A stretch of DNA of 58,527 nucleotides from Clostridiaceae bacterium (GCA_012729635.1 JAAYCT010000001.1:1-58527); one strand, 5' to 3'; shown: positions 35,482-45,247, numbered from the stretch's first letter. A program made the numbers and translations. The notes: generated from the sequence alone by a model not told the origin.

Positions 35482-36830
35482 TGATGAAGGGTTTGTTCGA
35501 TACCTTAATCAACGCTTTTCGCGTCCCGGACTTGAGAAAAAAGCTCCTGTTCACCATCTTTATTATGGTGGTTTACATGTTCGGCGGGCTGATTCCCAAC
35601 CCGGGCATCAACCGAGCCGAATTTACCGAGTTGGTTAAGGGTTGGGGCGCAATCGGCGGATTGATGGACATCATTTCCGCGGGCGGACTACATTCCGCCA
35701 CCATTTTTGCGATGGGCATTACGCCGTACATCAATTCCTCGATCATCATGCAGCTTTTGACCGTGGCGATCCCGGCGTTGGAACGCATGCAAAAAGAAGG
35801 TGAAACCGGAAGAAAAAAGATCCAGAAGATTGTTCGCTTTGTAACGATCGGTCTGGCACTCCTTCAGGCATCCGTATTCTGTTATGCAGCGCGCTCCACA
35901 ATGACGGATTATCTCCCGACGGCCCTTAACGCAGTGCTTATTGTAGTCACGTTTACCGCAGGAACGGCGTTCATCATGTGGCTGGGTGAACGAATCAATG
36001 AAAAGGGAATCGGTAACGGTATATCCCTGATTATCTTTGCCGGTATCGCGACGCGACTTCCGGACATGGCTTCCAAGGCGTTGAATTATGCCGTCACCAT
36101 GTACGGAAATATCAACGTGTATTCGATCGATACATTTACACGGATTCGGAATCAGGTTCTCGGAGTGCTCGGGGGCGGCGGTTTGTTCATCGTGATTGCG
36201 CTGGCCTCAATCGCTACCATCGTTTTTGTCGTATATGTTCAGAATGCCGAGCGCAGAGTTCCGATTCAGTACTCGAAAAGAGTAATCGGGCGTAAGATTT
36301 ACGGAGGGCAGAACACATATATTCCGCTCAAGGTCAATCAGTCCGGAGTTATGCCGGTTATTTTCACGATGTCGATGATTGCTCTGCCGTCGACCATCGT
36401 AACGATGTTCTTTCAGGAAAGCACCGGTCCGATTGTGGAGGCTCTTAAGAATCCGCAGGACCACGTATGGTACTACATCGTTAATTTCCTGCTCATCATC
36501 GGTTTTACGTTCTTCTACTCGGCGATCCAGTTCAACCCGATTGAGATTTCAAACAATCTTCAGAAAAACGGCGGGTATGTTCCCGGTGTTCGTCCGGGAC
36601 GTCCGACTTCGGATTTCATTGCCCGCACCGCGCGCAGACTGAACTGGGCGGATGCGTTGTTCCTTTCGATCGTCGTTCTTGTTCCGACGGTCATCGGAAA
36701 GGTTACGGGGATAGAACACGTTTTGTTTGCGGGAACATCGGTTCTGATTTTAACCGGTGTCGCGAATGACCTGGTGAAGCAGATTGAATCACAAATGGTG
36801 ACACACCATTACAAAGGGTTCCTGGACTGA
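35481..36830 (+). CDS. secY: Protein translocase subunit SecY
   Basis: The 449-residue channel subunit of the SecYEG translocon, with ten membrane helices. The plug/first-helix region (LLFTIFIMVVYMFGGLIPNP), GITPYINSSIIMQLL, the conserved cytoplasmic loop VYVQNAERRVPIQYSKRV and FNPIEISNNLQKNGGYVPG are all present. It is coupled to rplO through the shared TAATG. The 171-nt gap before adk holds a weak stem-loop. Confidence 0.98.
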   Translation: MMKGLFDTLINAFRVPDLRKKLLFTIFIMVVYMFGGLIPNPGINRAEFTELVKGWGAIGGLMDIISAGGLHSATIFAMGITPYINSSIIMQLLTVAIPALERMQKEGETGRKKIQKIVRFVTIGLALLQASVFCYAARSTMTDYLPTALNAVLIVVTFTAGTAFIMWLGERINEKGIGNGISLIIFAGIATRLPDMASKALNYAVTMYGNINVYSIDTFTRIRNQVLGVLGGGGLFIVIALASIATIVFVVYVQNAERRVPIQYSKRVIGRKIYGGQNTYIPLKVNQSGVMPVIFTMSMIALPSTIVTMFFQESTGPIVEALKNPQDHVWYYIVNFLLIIGFTFFYSAIQFNPIEISNNLQKNGGYVPGVRPGRPTSDFIARTARRLNWADALFLSIVVLVPTVIGKVTGIEHVLFAGTSVLILTGVANDLVKQIESQMVTHHYKGFLD

Positions 36831-36901
36831 TGCGGTTGCATCTGAAAAGGGGTGCAGAGTATGCACATTGTGTCGGAAAATGAGAAAGTGTAAGCTTGAA
36901 T

Positions 36902-36946
36902 GACCGCCTGCGGGAAGCCATCGGCATCCGTGAGCGGTCGTTTCCT
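36902..36946 (+). terminator. Weak stem-loop between secY and adk
   Basis: GACCGC (about 36902-36907) and GCGGTC (about 36935-36940) flank a GC-rich loop and are followed by GTTTCCTTT. The T-run is interrupted, so it may only reduce read-through. Genes downstream probably still share the transcript. Confidence 0.35.
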
Positions 36947-37001
36947 TTACAGAAGAGGAATATAACTTTTTATCGTCGATTGAATCGGAAAGGATTGGGT
37001 C

Positions 37002-37673
37002 ATGCGAATTATCTTGTTGGGTGCCCCGGGCGCCGGAAAAGGAACGGTTGCTTCGGCACTTCATGAAAAATATAATATTGCGCACATTTCGTCGGGCGAC
37101 CTTTTTCGAGAGAATATTAAAATGGAAACGCCGCTCGGTAAACAGGCATATGATTATATTTCCCGAGGAGATCTCGTGCCCGATTCGGTAACGATCGGAA
37201 TGGTTGAGGAACGGCTATCCGCTCCGGATTGTTCGAAGCATTTCATGCTCGACGGTTTTCCCCGTACCTTGGCACAGGCTGATTCTCTGGATCGATTCCT
37301 TGCAGAAAGCAATCGGGAGATTGAGGCCGTAGTCAGCCTTTTAGTTCCGGACGAATTGATTATGAAGCGCATATCGGAGAGAAGGGTTTGTGTTTCCTGC
37401 GCGGCCGGATTCAGCCTTACCTTCAATCCGACGCGCGTCGAAGGTGTCTGTGATCATTGCGGCGGGCAGGTAATCCAACGCGAAGACGATAAGCCGGAGA
37501 CGGTTCTGAGCCGTTTGCGGACATATTATGAAAAAACCAGACCGCTGGAGGAATACTATCGCGCCCGGGGCCTGATTATCGAAATCGACAACTCGAAAGG
37601 CCTTCAACCGACAATGATCGATCTGGAATGCGCTTTGCGGGACCGCGATATCGAATTTGAGGGTAAGAGCTGA
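37002..37673 (+). CDS. adk: Adenylate kinase, zinc LID type
   Basis: Adk interconverts ATP plus AMP and two ADP. The 223-residue chain has the P-loop GAPGAGKGT at 7-15, the AMP-site DGFPRTLAQADSLD and a LID with four cysteines (CVSC near 127 and CDHC near 147), the zinc-binding form common in Firmicutes. It overlaps map by 1 nt. Confidence 0.98.
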   Translation: MRIILLGAPGAGKGTVASALHEKYNIAHISSGDLFRENIKMETPLGKQAYDYISRGDLVPDSVTIGMVEERLSAPDCSKHFMLDGFPRTLAQADSLDRFLAESNREIEAVVSLLVPDELIMKRISERRVCVSCAAGFSLTFNPTRVEGVCDHCGGQVIQREDDKPETVLSRLRTYYEKTRPLEEYYRARGLIIEIDNSKGLQPTMIDLECALRDRDIEFEGKS

Positions 37674-38446
37674 TGGTGCGACTGAAAAACAACAGCGAAA
37701 TAATGAAAATGAAATCCGCCGGGCGTGTGGTTGCATTGGCTTTGTCGGCGGTGGAAAAAGCCGTACGGCCCGGAGTAACCACATGGGAGTTGGATCGAAT
37801 CGCCGAATCCGTGATTCGTGAAAATAATGCGGTTCCGTCCTTTTTAAACTACGGGTCTCCGCCTTTTCCCGCGTCAATCTGTGTCTCGATCAACGATGAG
37901 GTTGTTCACGGGATCCCGAGAAAATCGCGCGTGTTGTACGAAGGAGACATCGTCAGCATTGATGTCGGCGCTTGCATCGAGGGCTACCACGGAGATGCCG
38001 CGCGGACTTTCGCGGTCGGGGAAATATCGGATGATGACCGGAAGCTGATCCGGGTAACGGAGGAATGCTTCTGGAAAGGAATGGAACAGGCAAAGCCCGG
38101 TAATCGGATCGGCGATGTATCCGCCGCAATCCAGCGGCACGCGGAGTCGAACGGACTCGGGGTCGTCCGGCAACTGGTCGGCCACGGCATCGGGGAGCAT
38201 CTGCATGAGGAACCCGATGTTCCGAATTTCGGCCGGGAAGGACACGGTCCGAGAATATTTGAGGGACTGGTGATTGCCGTTGAGCCGATGCTGAACTTCG
38301 GGAGCGCTTCGGTTCGGATGCTTTCGGATCGTTGGACGATTGCAACATCCGACGGTAAGAAATCCGCTCACTATGAAAACACATTTGCGATTACGCGAGA
38401 CGGCCCGATCGTCCTGACGATCATCGCGGACGGAGAATCGGATTGA
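37673..38446 (+). CDS. map: Type I methionine aminopeptidase
   Basis: Removes N-terminal Met from new proteins. The 257-residue protein has the metal ligands in [17 protein letters not shown] (two Asp), [13 protein letters not shown] (His) and the late Glu residues in VIAVEPML and YENTFAI. The start is coupled to adk (TGATG). The tail overlaps the KOW protein by 4 nt. Confidence 0.97.
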
Positions 38447-38736
38447 ATGGGAAAGAAACAGAGGGAGTTCCGGTAGCGCGTTCACGGACGGGGAGAGACA
38501 AAGGGAGGATATATGTTATTCTGTCTACGGACGATTCGTTTGTCTATTTATCGGACGGGAAAAAGCGATCGGCGGATCGACCGAAGAAAAAGAACAAAAA
38601 GCATTTGGATCGGGTCGGCCATATCGCAATCGACCGGGCGAAGTTTATCAGGGAAAGTCCGAAACGACCGACAGAGGTAATCAGCGCCGAGATTCGCAAG
38701 GCGCTGCAAGAGTGGAAGAATGAACAGGGAATTTGA
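38443..38736 (+). CDS. KOW-motif RNA-binding protein (L14e/L6e/L27e-like)
   Basis: A 97-residue basic protein of the KOW family found between map and infA in many Clostridia, with [11 protein letters not shown] and a basic [12 protein letters not shown] segment. It is related to archaeal/eukaryotic L14e-type proteins; its role on the ribosome is unknown. TTG 38443 is taken as the start because GGAGA lies about 7 nt upstream and it overlaps the map stop by 4 nt (TTGA). A Val further in is possible. Confidence 0.75.
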
Positions 38737-38748
38737 AAGGGGAAACAC

Positions 38749-38967
38749 ATGTCAAAAGAAGACGTAATTGAGGTAGAGGGAATCGTCGAGGACGCTCTGC
38801 CCAACGCGAAATTTCGTGTCCGTCTCGAAAACGGTCACATTGTAATGGCACACATTTCCGGCAGATTACGCCAGAACTATATAAAGATTCTTACCGGAGA
38901 TCGTGTAACGCTTGAGCTCTCGCCGTATGATCTTTCCAGAGGTCGAATCACGTGGCGGGCAAAGTAG
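38749..38967 (+). CDS. infA: Translation initiation factor IF-1
   Basis: IF-1, 72 residues, an OB-fold protein that occupies the 30S A site. [40 protein letters not shown] and [11 protein letters not shown] match the family. The start follows GAAAGGGG. A 153-nt gap with a promoter separates it from rpmJ. Confidence 0.98.
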   Translation: MSKEDVIEVEGIVEDALPNAKFRVRLENGHIVMAHISGRLRQNYIKILTGDRVTLELSPYDLSRGRITWRAK

Positions 38968-39020
38968 GGCGGATTACCGAAAATCCGGTCCGAAAAGCTA
39001 TGAATATTGCTCAAAAGCCC

Positions 39021-39048
39021 TTGCAAACGCGTTCATTTCTGGTATTAT
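39021..39048 (+). promoter_or_regulatory. Internal promoter before rpmJ
   Basis: TTGCAA (39021-39026) and TATTAT (39043-39048) are 16 nt apart; the run TATTATATTATAG offers shifted -10 alternatives. It lies in the 153-nt infA-rpmJ gap and could drive the rpmJ-rpsM-rpoA part separately. Confidence 0.55.
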
Positions 39049-39120
39049 ATTATAGCATGCGCCGGATTGGCGTACGTTTTTCTGCCTTTTCGCAGAAACG
39101 GTAATGGGAGGAATGTATTC

Positions 39121-39234
39121 ATGAAAGTGAGACCGTCGGTCAAGCCAATGTGCGAAAAATGCAAGGTGATTCGTCGTAACGGAAACGTTATGGTGATTTG
39201 CAGCGATCCGAAGCACAAACAGAAACAAGGCTGA
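39121..39234 (+). CDS. rpmJ: 50S ribosomal protein L36, zinc form
   Basis: L36, 37 residues, with zinc ligands Cys11, Cys14, Cys27 and His32. The start [19 protein letters not shown] is typical. ATG 39121 follows GGGAGG about 8 nt upstream. Confidence 0.98.
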   Translation: MKVRPSVKPMCEKCKVIRRNGNVMVICSDPKHKQKQG

Positions 39235-39281
39235 TTCCGTCTTTTCTCCGGCATTGGATTGACCGGGGGAAAAGAACGGAT
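39235..39281 (+). other. Stable hairpin in the rpmJ-rpsM gap
   Basis: TCCGT (39236-39240) with ACGGA (39276-39280), CTTTTC (39241-39246) with GAAAAG (39269-39274) and TCCGG (39247-39251) with CCGGG (39263-39267) form a nearly continuous 16-bp stem. No T-run follows, so it is probably not a terminator. It lies at the very end of rpmJ and 136 nt before rpsM; a regulatory or RNA-processing role is possible. Confidence 0.5.
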
Positions 39282-39416
39282 TCGGCCGGACAAAAAACAG
39301 GATATTACATGCAATTGTGAAGGCGGCTGCCTTCGCCTGGGGGCGGAGGAATCTTCGCACCGCGTGTCATATATATTCAGAGGAATAAACAATTATCGAT
39401 CACGGAGGTTAAACAG

Positions 39417-39785
39417 ATGGCACGTATTGCCGGAGTGGATTTACCGAACGAAAAGCGGGTGGAGATCGCGCTTACGTACATTTACGGTATTGGCAAAACA
39501 AAATCTGCACAAATCCTTAGCAACTCTTCGATCAATCCCGATACTCGAGTTAAGGATCTTTCGGAAGACGATCTTGCGAAAATTCGCGAGCAAATCGAGA
39601 GCAAGCACACCGTCGAAGGTGACCTGAGAAGAGAAGTATCCATGAACATCAAACGCCTGACGGAGATCGGCTGTTATCGCGGTCGCCGTCACAGAATGGG
39701 GCTTCCCGTACACGGCCAGCGCACGAAGACCAACGCTCGCACCCGTAAGGGACCGAAGCGTACCATCGCCGGCAAGAAGAAGTAA
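39417..39785 (+). CDS. rpsM: 30S ribosomal protein S13
   Basis: S13, 122 residues, in the 30S head, contacts L5 and P-site t[23 protein letters not shown] and the basic tail region [20 protein letters not shown] are diagnostic. The start follows GGAGG. A 182-nt leader with a strong hairpin precedes it. Confidence 0.98.
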   Translation: MARIAGVDLPNEKRVEIALTYIYGIGKTKSAQILSNSSINPDTRVKDLSEDDLAKIREQIESKHTVEGDLRREVSMNIKRLTEIGCYRGRRHRMGLPVHGQRTKTNARTRKGPKRTIAGKKK

Positions 39786-39796
39786 GGAGGGGAACC

Positions 39797-40198
39797 ATGG
39801 CTAAGGTGACGAAAAAAGCGGTCGGAAGACCGAAGAGAAGAGAACGCAAGAATATTGATCGCGGTCACGCTCATATTCATTCGACGTTCAACAATACGAT
39901 TGTTACGATAACGGACCCCTTGGGGAATGCGATATCTTGGGCGTCGGCCGGAGAAATGGGCATGAAGGGATCCCGAAAGGGAACGCCTTTTGCCGCCCAG
40001 ATGGCGGCCGAGGATGCGGCGCGCAAAGCGGTTGATCACGGAATGCGCACGGTCGAGGTTTTTGTTAAGGGACCCGGAGCGGGACGTGAATCCGCGATTC
40101 GCGCGCTTCAGACTGCCGGTCTGGACGTGACGATGATTAAGGATGTTACGCCGGTTCCCCACAACGGATGTAGGCCACCCAAGAGAAGAAGAGTCTGA
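39797..40198 (+). CDS. rpsK: 30S ribosomal protein S11
   Basis: S11, 133 residues, on the 30S platform. [20 protein letters not shown] and the C-terminal [16 protein letters not shown] are the family signatures. The start has AAGGAGGGG upstream, 11 nt after rpsM. Confidence 0.98.
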   Translation: MAKVTKKAVGRPKRRERKNIDRGHAHIHSTFNNTIVTITDPLGNAISWASAGEMGMKGSRKGTPFAAQMAAEDAARKAVDHGMRTVEVFVKGPGAGRESAIRALQTAGLDVTMIKDVTPVPHNGCRPPKRRRV

Positions 40199-40215
40199 TT
40201 ACGGAGGAATAGAAC

Positions 40216-40833
40216 ATGGCAAGATATACGGATGCATCATGCCGCCTGTGCCGGAGAGAGGGCGATAAACTCTTCCTCAAGGGACAACGGTGTTATTCCA
40301 CGAAGTGCGCTCTCGCTCGCAGAAGTTTCGCGCCCGGGCAGCACGGACAGGGAAGAAAGAAAGTTTCGGAATACGGATTACAGCTCCGTGAGAAGCAAAA
40401 AACCAAGCGCTTTTACGGATTGCTGGAGAATCAGTTCAGAACGATGTTCGATCGTGCGGTACGCATGGACGGCAAAACGGGTGAGAACCTGTTACGACTT
40501 CTTGAACTGCGGATGGATAATATCGTCTATCGGATGGGGTTTGCTCCGTCCCGGGCGAAGGCTCGCCAATTGGTGACACACGGACATTTTCTCTTGAACG
40601 GAAAGAAGGCGGACATTCCTTCCATGACGCTCAAAGCAGGTGACGAGATTTCGGTTCGCCAAAGCTCGCGCAAGTCGCCTGCATTCGAGAACATTTCGGG
40701 TGCTCGCACGGCTCCCGCGTGGCTTTCTTTTGACGAAGAAAAACTGACCGGAAAGATTATTCAAATTCCGACTCGTGAGGATGTCGACCTCGAAGTCAAG
40801 GAGACGTTGATCGTTGAGTTGTATTCGAAGTAA
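40216..40833 (+). CDS. rpsD: 30S ribosomal protein S4, zinc form
   Basis: S4, 205 residues, a primary 16S binder and, in relatives, a translational regulator. Four cysteines at 9, 12, 26 and 31 give the zinc-binding form (C-x2-C...C-x4-C). The [14 protein letters not shown] region and an S4 RNA-binding domain at about 95-160 follow. The start follows GGAGG. Confidence 0.98.
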   Translation: MARYTDASCRLCRREGDKLFLKGQRCYSTKCALARRSFAPGQHGQGRKKVSEYGLQLREKQKTKRFYGLLENQFRTMFDRAVRMDGKTGENLLRLLELRMDNIVYRMGFAPSRAKARQLVTHGHFLLNGKKADIPSMTLKAGDEISVRQSSRKSPAFENISGARTAPAWLSFDEEKLTGKIIQIPTREDVDLEVKETLIVELYSK

Positions 40834-40872
40834 TAGCCCGAACAGCGGTTTTAGCTGCACAAGGAGGAAAAT

Positions 40873-41826
40873 ATGATTGATATTATGAAGCCGGTCATCG
40901 ATTGCGTGGAAACGGGAGAAGAAAACTCCTACGGTAAATATGTAATCGCTCCGTTGGAGCGCGGATACGGGACGACTCTCGGGAACTCTCTTCGCAGAGT
41001 GTTGCTTTCTTCTCTGACCGGAGCCGCGGTTACCGCGATTCGGGTGGAGGGGGTTTATCACGAATTTTCGACGATCCCCGGAGTGATTGAGGATATGACC
41101 GAGATCATTCTCAATGTCAAAGGAATTCGTGCCAAGCTTCATTCGGACGCGCCCAAGACGGTATACATCAGTACCGACGAGGGGAAATCCGGAGTTATCA
41201 CCGCCGGAGATATCGTTCATGACGAAGAAGTGGAAATCATGAATCCCGATCACATAATCGCTACCCTGAACGGATCCGGAAGACTTTTTATGGAACTGAC
41301 GATCAGCAAGGGTCGCGGCTACTCGACATCGGAGCAGAATAAACCGGCAACGCAAACGATCGGAGTGATTTCGATCGACTCGATCTTTACTCCGATTCGC
41401 AAAGCAAACTACACGGTGGAGAATACCCGTGTCGGTGAGCGCACCGACTTTGACCGACTGACCCTTGAGGTTTGGACCGACTCGACGATTCAGGTGAACG
41501 AGGCGCTTTCCGCCGCGGCGGCCATTTTGTGCGAGCATCTCGGACTCTTTATTGCCCTTACCGGCAATGAGAGCACGCTGAGCTTCCGCGATGCGGACGA
41601 GTCCGCCAACAAGAACACCAAGCATGAAATCTTGATCGAGGATCTGGTTTTTTCCGTGCGTACATACAATTGTCTCAAAAGAGCGGGCATCAACACCATC
41701 GGAGATTTGGTTGCCCGTACGGAAGACGAGATGATGAAGGTACGAAATCTCGGAAAGAAATCCCTTGAGGAGGTCATCCTCAAGCTCGAAGAGATGGAGT
41801 TGTCTCTTGCAACAAACGGCGACTGA
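40873..41826 (+). CDS. rpoA: RNA polymerase alpha subunit
   Basis: RpoA, 317 residues. The N-terminal dimerisation/assembly domain (about 1-230) contains FVIAPLERGYGTTLGNSLRR-like YVIAPLERGYGTTLGNSL. The C-terminal domain (about 245-317) has TYNCLKRAGINTIGDL and the RNLGKKSLEEV helix that binds UP elements and activators. The start follows AAGGAGGAA. Confidence 0.98.
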   Translation: MIDIMKPVIDCVETGEENSYGKYVIAPLERGYGTTLGNSLRRVLLSSLTGAAVTAIRVEGVYHEFSTIPGVIEDMTEIILNVKGIRAKLHSDAPKTVYISTDEGKSGVITAGDIVHDEEVEIMNPDHIIATLNGSGRLFMELTISKGRGYSTSEQNKPATQTIGVISIDSIFTPIRKANYTVENTRVGERTDFDRLTLEVWTDSTIQVNEALSAAAAILCEHLGLFIALTGNESTLSFRDADESANKNTKHEILIEDLVFSVRTYNCLKRAGINTIGDLVARTEDEMMKVRNLGKKSLEEVILKLEEMELSLATNGD

Positions 41827-41869
41827 ATGCCGTCGGAACACGGATAGGAACACATAGGAGGATATACCC

Positions 41870-42394
41870 ATGCCAGCAAACAGAAAACTTGGCCGCGCAT
41901 CGGACCAGCGCATGGCAATATTAAGAAACCTGACGACGGCGCTGATTATCAACGGCAAGGTTGTAACGACGGTTGCTCGAGCCAAGGAAGTCAGTAAAAT
42001 CGCGGAACGTTTGATTTCTGACGCAATTCGCGAAAAGGATAACTACACATCCAAGGAGATTTCTTTTTCAACCGCGAAGTTAGATTCAAAGGGGAAAAAG
42101 ATGCTGATCTCCAAGACATCAAGGAACGGAGCCAAATATGAGGTTGTGGATCGAGAGGTCAAAACCCGGGTCGTTCAGGTCGATACGCCGTCTCGTCTTG
42201 CTGCCCGCAGAAATATGGCGTACTGGCTCAGGAAAAGTCACGATTCCGAGAAGAACACGGTAAATCCCCTGAACCTTCTCTTCAATGATGTAGCACCGAA
42301 ATACGCCGGCAGAGTCGGCGGCTATACCCGGATTATTAAACTGGGAACGAGGAGAGGCGACGCATCGGAAATGGCTCAGATCGAGTTGGTGTAA
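41870..42394 (+). CDS. rplQ: 50S ribosomal protein L17, long form
   Basis: L17, 174 residues. The core MPANRKLGRASDQRMAILRN and the C-terminal GYTRIIKLGTRRGDASEMAQ are standard. An insertion of about 50 residues in the middle (about 62-115) makes it longer than the 120-residue B. subtilis protein, as in many Clostridia. The start follows AGGAGG. A terminator follows. Confidence 0.97.
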   Translation: MPANRKLGRASDQRMAILRNLTTALIINGKVVTTVARAKEVSKIAERLISDAIREKDNYTSKEISFSTAKLDSKGKKMLISKTSRNGAKYEVVDREVKTRVVQVDTPSRLAARRNMAYWLRKSHDSEKNTVNPLNLLFNDVAPKYAGRVGGYTRIIKLGTRRGDASEMAQIELV

Positions 42395-42422
42395 ATGAGT
42401 CGAATCGATAGGACGAGAAACA

Positions 42423-42465
42423 ACGGGTGCGGGCAAGCGTAAGCATGTAGCACCCGTTTTCTTTT
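42423..42465 (+). terminator. Terminator after rplQ
   Basis: ACGGGTGC (42423-42430) pairs with GCACCCGT (42450-42457), loop of 19 nt with a possible inner pair, followed by TTTTCTTTT. It ends the ribosomal transcript just 12 nt before ecfA; leaky read-through into the ECF genes is plausible. Confidence 0.8.
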
Positions 42466-42476
42466 AAGGAGAGGCG

Positions 42477-44372
42477 ATGAGCCGAAATCCGAGAAACAAT
42501 GAAACCCATTCCGGGCCGCAAGAAGCGGTTCGTGCAGAAGATGTCCTTTTTTCGTATACACATCAGGATTCGGAAGAAATTCAGGCATTGGCGGGCGTTT
42601 CGATTACGATCGAAAAAGGCTCATATGTCGTTTTGATCGGGAGAAACGGCTCCGGAAAATCAACGCTCGCAAAACTAATCAATGTTCTTGAAATTCCCGA
42701 TGCGGGAACGATTACGGTTCTCGGTCTGGATACCGCATCGGAGGAGCATTTTTGGAGTATTCGAAGCCGGTGCGGAATGGTGTTTCAAAACCCGGACAAT
42801 CAGATCGTCGGAACCTCGGTTGAGGAGGACGTGGCCTTCGGACCGGAGAATCTCGGGATTCCTACGCCGGAGATTCGAAGAAGAGTGGACGATGCTCTCG
42901 ATTATGTCGGCTTGAAAGAGTATGCCGACCGGATGCCGAGCAATCTTTCGGGCGGACAAAAACAGAAACTCGCCATTGCCGGAGTATTGGCAATGGCCCC
43001 GGAAGTGCTGATTCTTGACGAAGCGACCGCGATGCTTGATCCGGTATCCAGAAACGAATTTCTGGAATTGGTCGGGCGTCTCCGTAAGGAAAAAGGAATT
43101 ACGGTCATCCACATCACACACGATATGTCGGAGGCATACCGAGCCGATCGCGTTTTTGTTCTTGAAAAGGGACGTATTGTTTTAGAAGGTACGCCGGGCA
43201 ATGTGTTTTTCGAGTCGAAGCGACTGAAGGAGTTGGGATTGGATTTACCGGTGTTTGCGGGCATTATCTCCGAACTGTGCGCACAGACCGGCTCGGAACG
43301 AAAAAAAGAGTATTTCGTGTCTCGTGACGCTTCTTTGAAGGCGGCACGCGATATTCTCGCAAAAATCAAATCTTCCCAAGCCAAGAGCGCTGAATCTGAA
43401 TATGTCTGTGCTGACACCGAAGATAAGGCAAAGGAGCAAGCCGTTCTTGTTGTAAAAGATCTGTTTTACTCTTACGAGGAACGGGGCGACCGGGCGCTGG
43501 ACAACATCAGCTTTCATGTGAATAAAGGAGAGATTTTTTCCGTGATCGGGCACAGCGGCTCGGGAAAAACGACACTGATCTCTCATTTGAACGGATTGAT
43601 CCGGCCACAAAGCGGTGAGATTCGCCTGCTTGACCCGGAAAACGGGGCGGAATGGAATACGAGGAAAAATGCCGATGTTAAGCAGATCCGAAAAAGAGTG
43701 GGTCTTTTGTTTCAATACCCGGAATATCAGCTTTTCGAAGAGACCGTGCGAAGGGATATATTATACGGACCTCTAAAGATGGGCATGGATCGGAAGGCCG
43801 CGGAAGAAAGCATGCTTGATGCGGTGACGCTCCTGGGGTTGGATCCGTCGCTTTTGGACCGGTCTCCCTTCGAGTTGTCCGGAGGGCAGAAGCGCCGGGT
43901 CGCGTTTGCGGGAATTATCGCAATGAATCCGGATATCCTGGTCCTGGATGAACCTGCGGCGGGTCTGGATCCGGCCGGTCGACGAGAGATATTCCGGTAC
44001 ATCCTTGAACTTAAAAAACGCGGGAAAACCATCCTGTTGGTTTCTCATGATATGGACGAGGCCGCGCGTGTTTCGGATCGTATTCTGGTGCTTTCCAAGG
44101 GCCGTGCGCTGTTTGACTTAACTCCGGAGGAGTTGTTTTCCGATCGCTCCCGTCTGCGGAAAATCGGATTGGATCTTCCCGAGTCGGTTCTTTTTCTTTC
44201 GGATCTTTCCCCGGACTTCAAGAGCCTGAATCGTTGTGTTTTCGGACCGGATCAGGTGGCCGGCGAGTTGATTCGCGCGGCGCGTGCCGAAGGTAGGAAT
44301 ACCCGGGAGCCGGATCACGTGCGACGGAAGAATCCGTCCGGCCGATCCTCTGTTTCGGGAGGACAGTCATGA
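42477..44372 (+). CDS. Fused ECF transporter ATPases (EcfA1-EcfA2)
   Basis: The two ATPases of the energy-coupling factor module, which powers uptake of vitamins and metals, are joined here in one 631-residue chain. Half 1: Walker A GRNGSGKST at 55-63, signature LSGGQKQKLAIAGVLAM, and Walker B LILDEATAMLDP, as in EcfA1. Half 2: Walker A GHSGSGKTT near 357, signature LSGGQKRRVAFAGIIAM, and LVLDEPAAGLDP, as in EcfA2. In most Firmicutes these are separate genes at the same place. The start follows GGAGAGGCG. It overlaps ecfT by 4 nt. Confidence 0.92.
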   Translation: MSRNPRNNETHSGPQEAVRAEDVLFSYTHQDSEEIQALAGVSITIEKGSYVVLIGRNGSGKSTLAKLINVLEIPDAGTITVLGLDTASEEHFWSIRSRCGMVFQNPDNQIVGTSVEEDVAFGPENLGIPTPEIRRRVDDALDYVGLKEYADRMPSNLSGGQKQKLAIAGVLAMAPEVLILDEATAMLDPVSRNEFLELVGRLRKEKGITVIHITHDMSEAYRADRVFVLEKGRIVLEGTPGNVFFESKRLKELGLDLPVFAGIISELCAQTGSERKKEYFVSRDASLKAARDILAKIKSSQAKSAESEYVCADTEDKAKEQAVLVVKDLFYSYEERGDRALDNISFHVNKGEIFSVIGHSGSGKTTLISHLNGLIRPQSGEIRLLDPENGAEWNTRKNADVKQIRKRVGLLFQYPEYQLFEETVRRDILYGPLKMGMDRKAAEESMLDAVTLLGLDPSLLDRSPFELSGGQKRRVAFAGIIAMNPDILVLDEPAAGLDPAGRREIFRYILELKKRGKTILLVSHDMDEAARVSDRILVLSKGRALFDLTPEELFSDRSRLRKIGLDLPESVLFLSDLSPDFKSLNRCVFGPDQVAGELIRAARAEGRNTREPDHVRRKNPSGRSSVSGGQS

Positions 44373-45178
44373 TTAAGGATCTTTCGATCGGACGGTATTA
44401 TCGCGGAGATTCCGTTCTTCATTCACTGGACCCGAGGGTGAAAGTGATTTTGTTCGTCGTGTACATGGTTTCGGTATTTTTACTGACCAAGCCCATCGGT
44501 CTCTTGTTTTCGTTTGCGGTTGCGACGACGCTCGCGCTTCTTTCTAAAATTCCTTTTCGTGAAATCATAAAATCCGTTCGTCCGATCGTGTTTTTGATGA
44601 TATTCATTTTCGTCATTAATCTGTTCACCATCCAAGAGGGCGAGGAGCTCTTTCGGTTCTGGGTCATCGTAATTACTTCGGGGGGCATTCTGAGGGCCTG
44701 TCTGATGTCATTTCGTTTGTTTTTACTGATCGTCAGCACCGGGATTCTGTTGACGTTGACGACGACCCCGCTGAAGATGTCGGATGCGTTGGAGTCTCTG
44801 TTCGGACCGCTCAAGAAAATACGCGTTCCCGTACATGAGATGGCGATGATGATGTCGATCGCCCTGCGGTTTATCCCTACTTTGGTCGAGGAGACCGACA
44901 AGATTATGAAAGCTCAGGCATCCAGGGGTGCCGAATACGATACGGGGAATATCATCGTTCGGGCGAAGGGCTACGTATCGGTACTGGTTCCGCTTTTTGT
45001 AAGCTCGTTCAAACGTGCGGAGGAGCTTGCCGTTGCGATGGACGCCCGTTGCTACCGTGGCGGAGAAGGGCGAACAAAGCTTCATCCTCTCAAAATGCGG
45101 ATTTCGGACTATGTATGGTTTTTTGTTTTGTTGATATTGGCGTTCATTCCTGTGCTGGCGGAATGGATTTTTCGGTGA
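44369..45178 (+). CDS. ecfT: ECF transporter transmembrane component EcfT
   Basis: The 269-residue scaffold that links the ATPases to substrate-binding S components encoded elsewhere. Several membrane helices are visible. The two coupling-helix motifs for the ATPases appear as ASRGAEY near 185 and ARCYRGG near 226. Overlapping the fused ATPase gene by 4 nt suggests coupled synthesis. Confidence 0.94.
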   Translation: MIKDLSIGRYYRGDSVLHSLDPRVKVILFVVYMVSVFLLTKPIGLLFSFAVATTLALLSKIPFREIIKSVRPIVFLMIFIFVINLFTIQEGEELFRFWVIVITSGGILRACLMSFRLFLLIVSTGILLTLTTTPLKMSDALESLFGPLKKIRVPVHEMAMMMSIALRFIPTLVEETDKIMKAQASRGAEYDTGNIIVRAKGYVSVLVPLFVSSFKRAEELAVAMDARCYRGGEGRTKLHPLKMRISDYVWFFVLLILAFIPVLAEWIFR

Positions 45179-45247
45179 AAATAAGATAGAATCGTATTGC
45201 CTCAAAACGTTACGATCCGAGGCAATACACAATGTGCAGAGGGCGAA

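Noticed and set aside
40492-41985. 497-residue minus-strand frame opposite rpsD-rpoA
   Set aside because: Shadow of conserved ribosomal and polymerase genes; no start signal or motif.
42423-42465. Riboswitch for the ECF genes in the rplQ-ecfA gap
   Set aside because: Only 82 nt, almost all of it a simple terminator stem; too short for a vitamin riboswitch.
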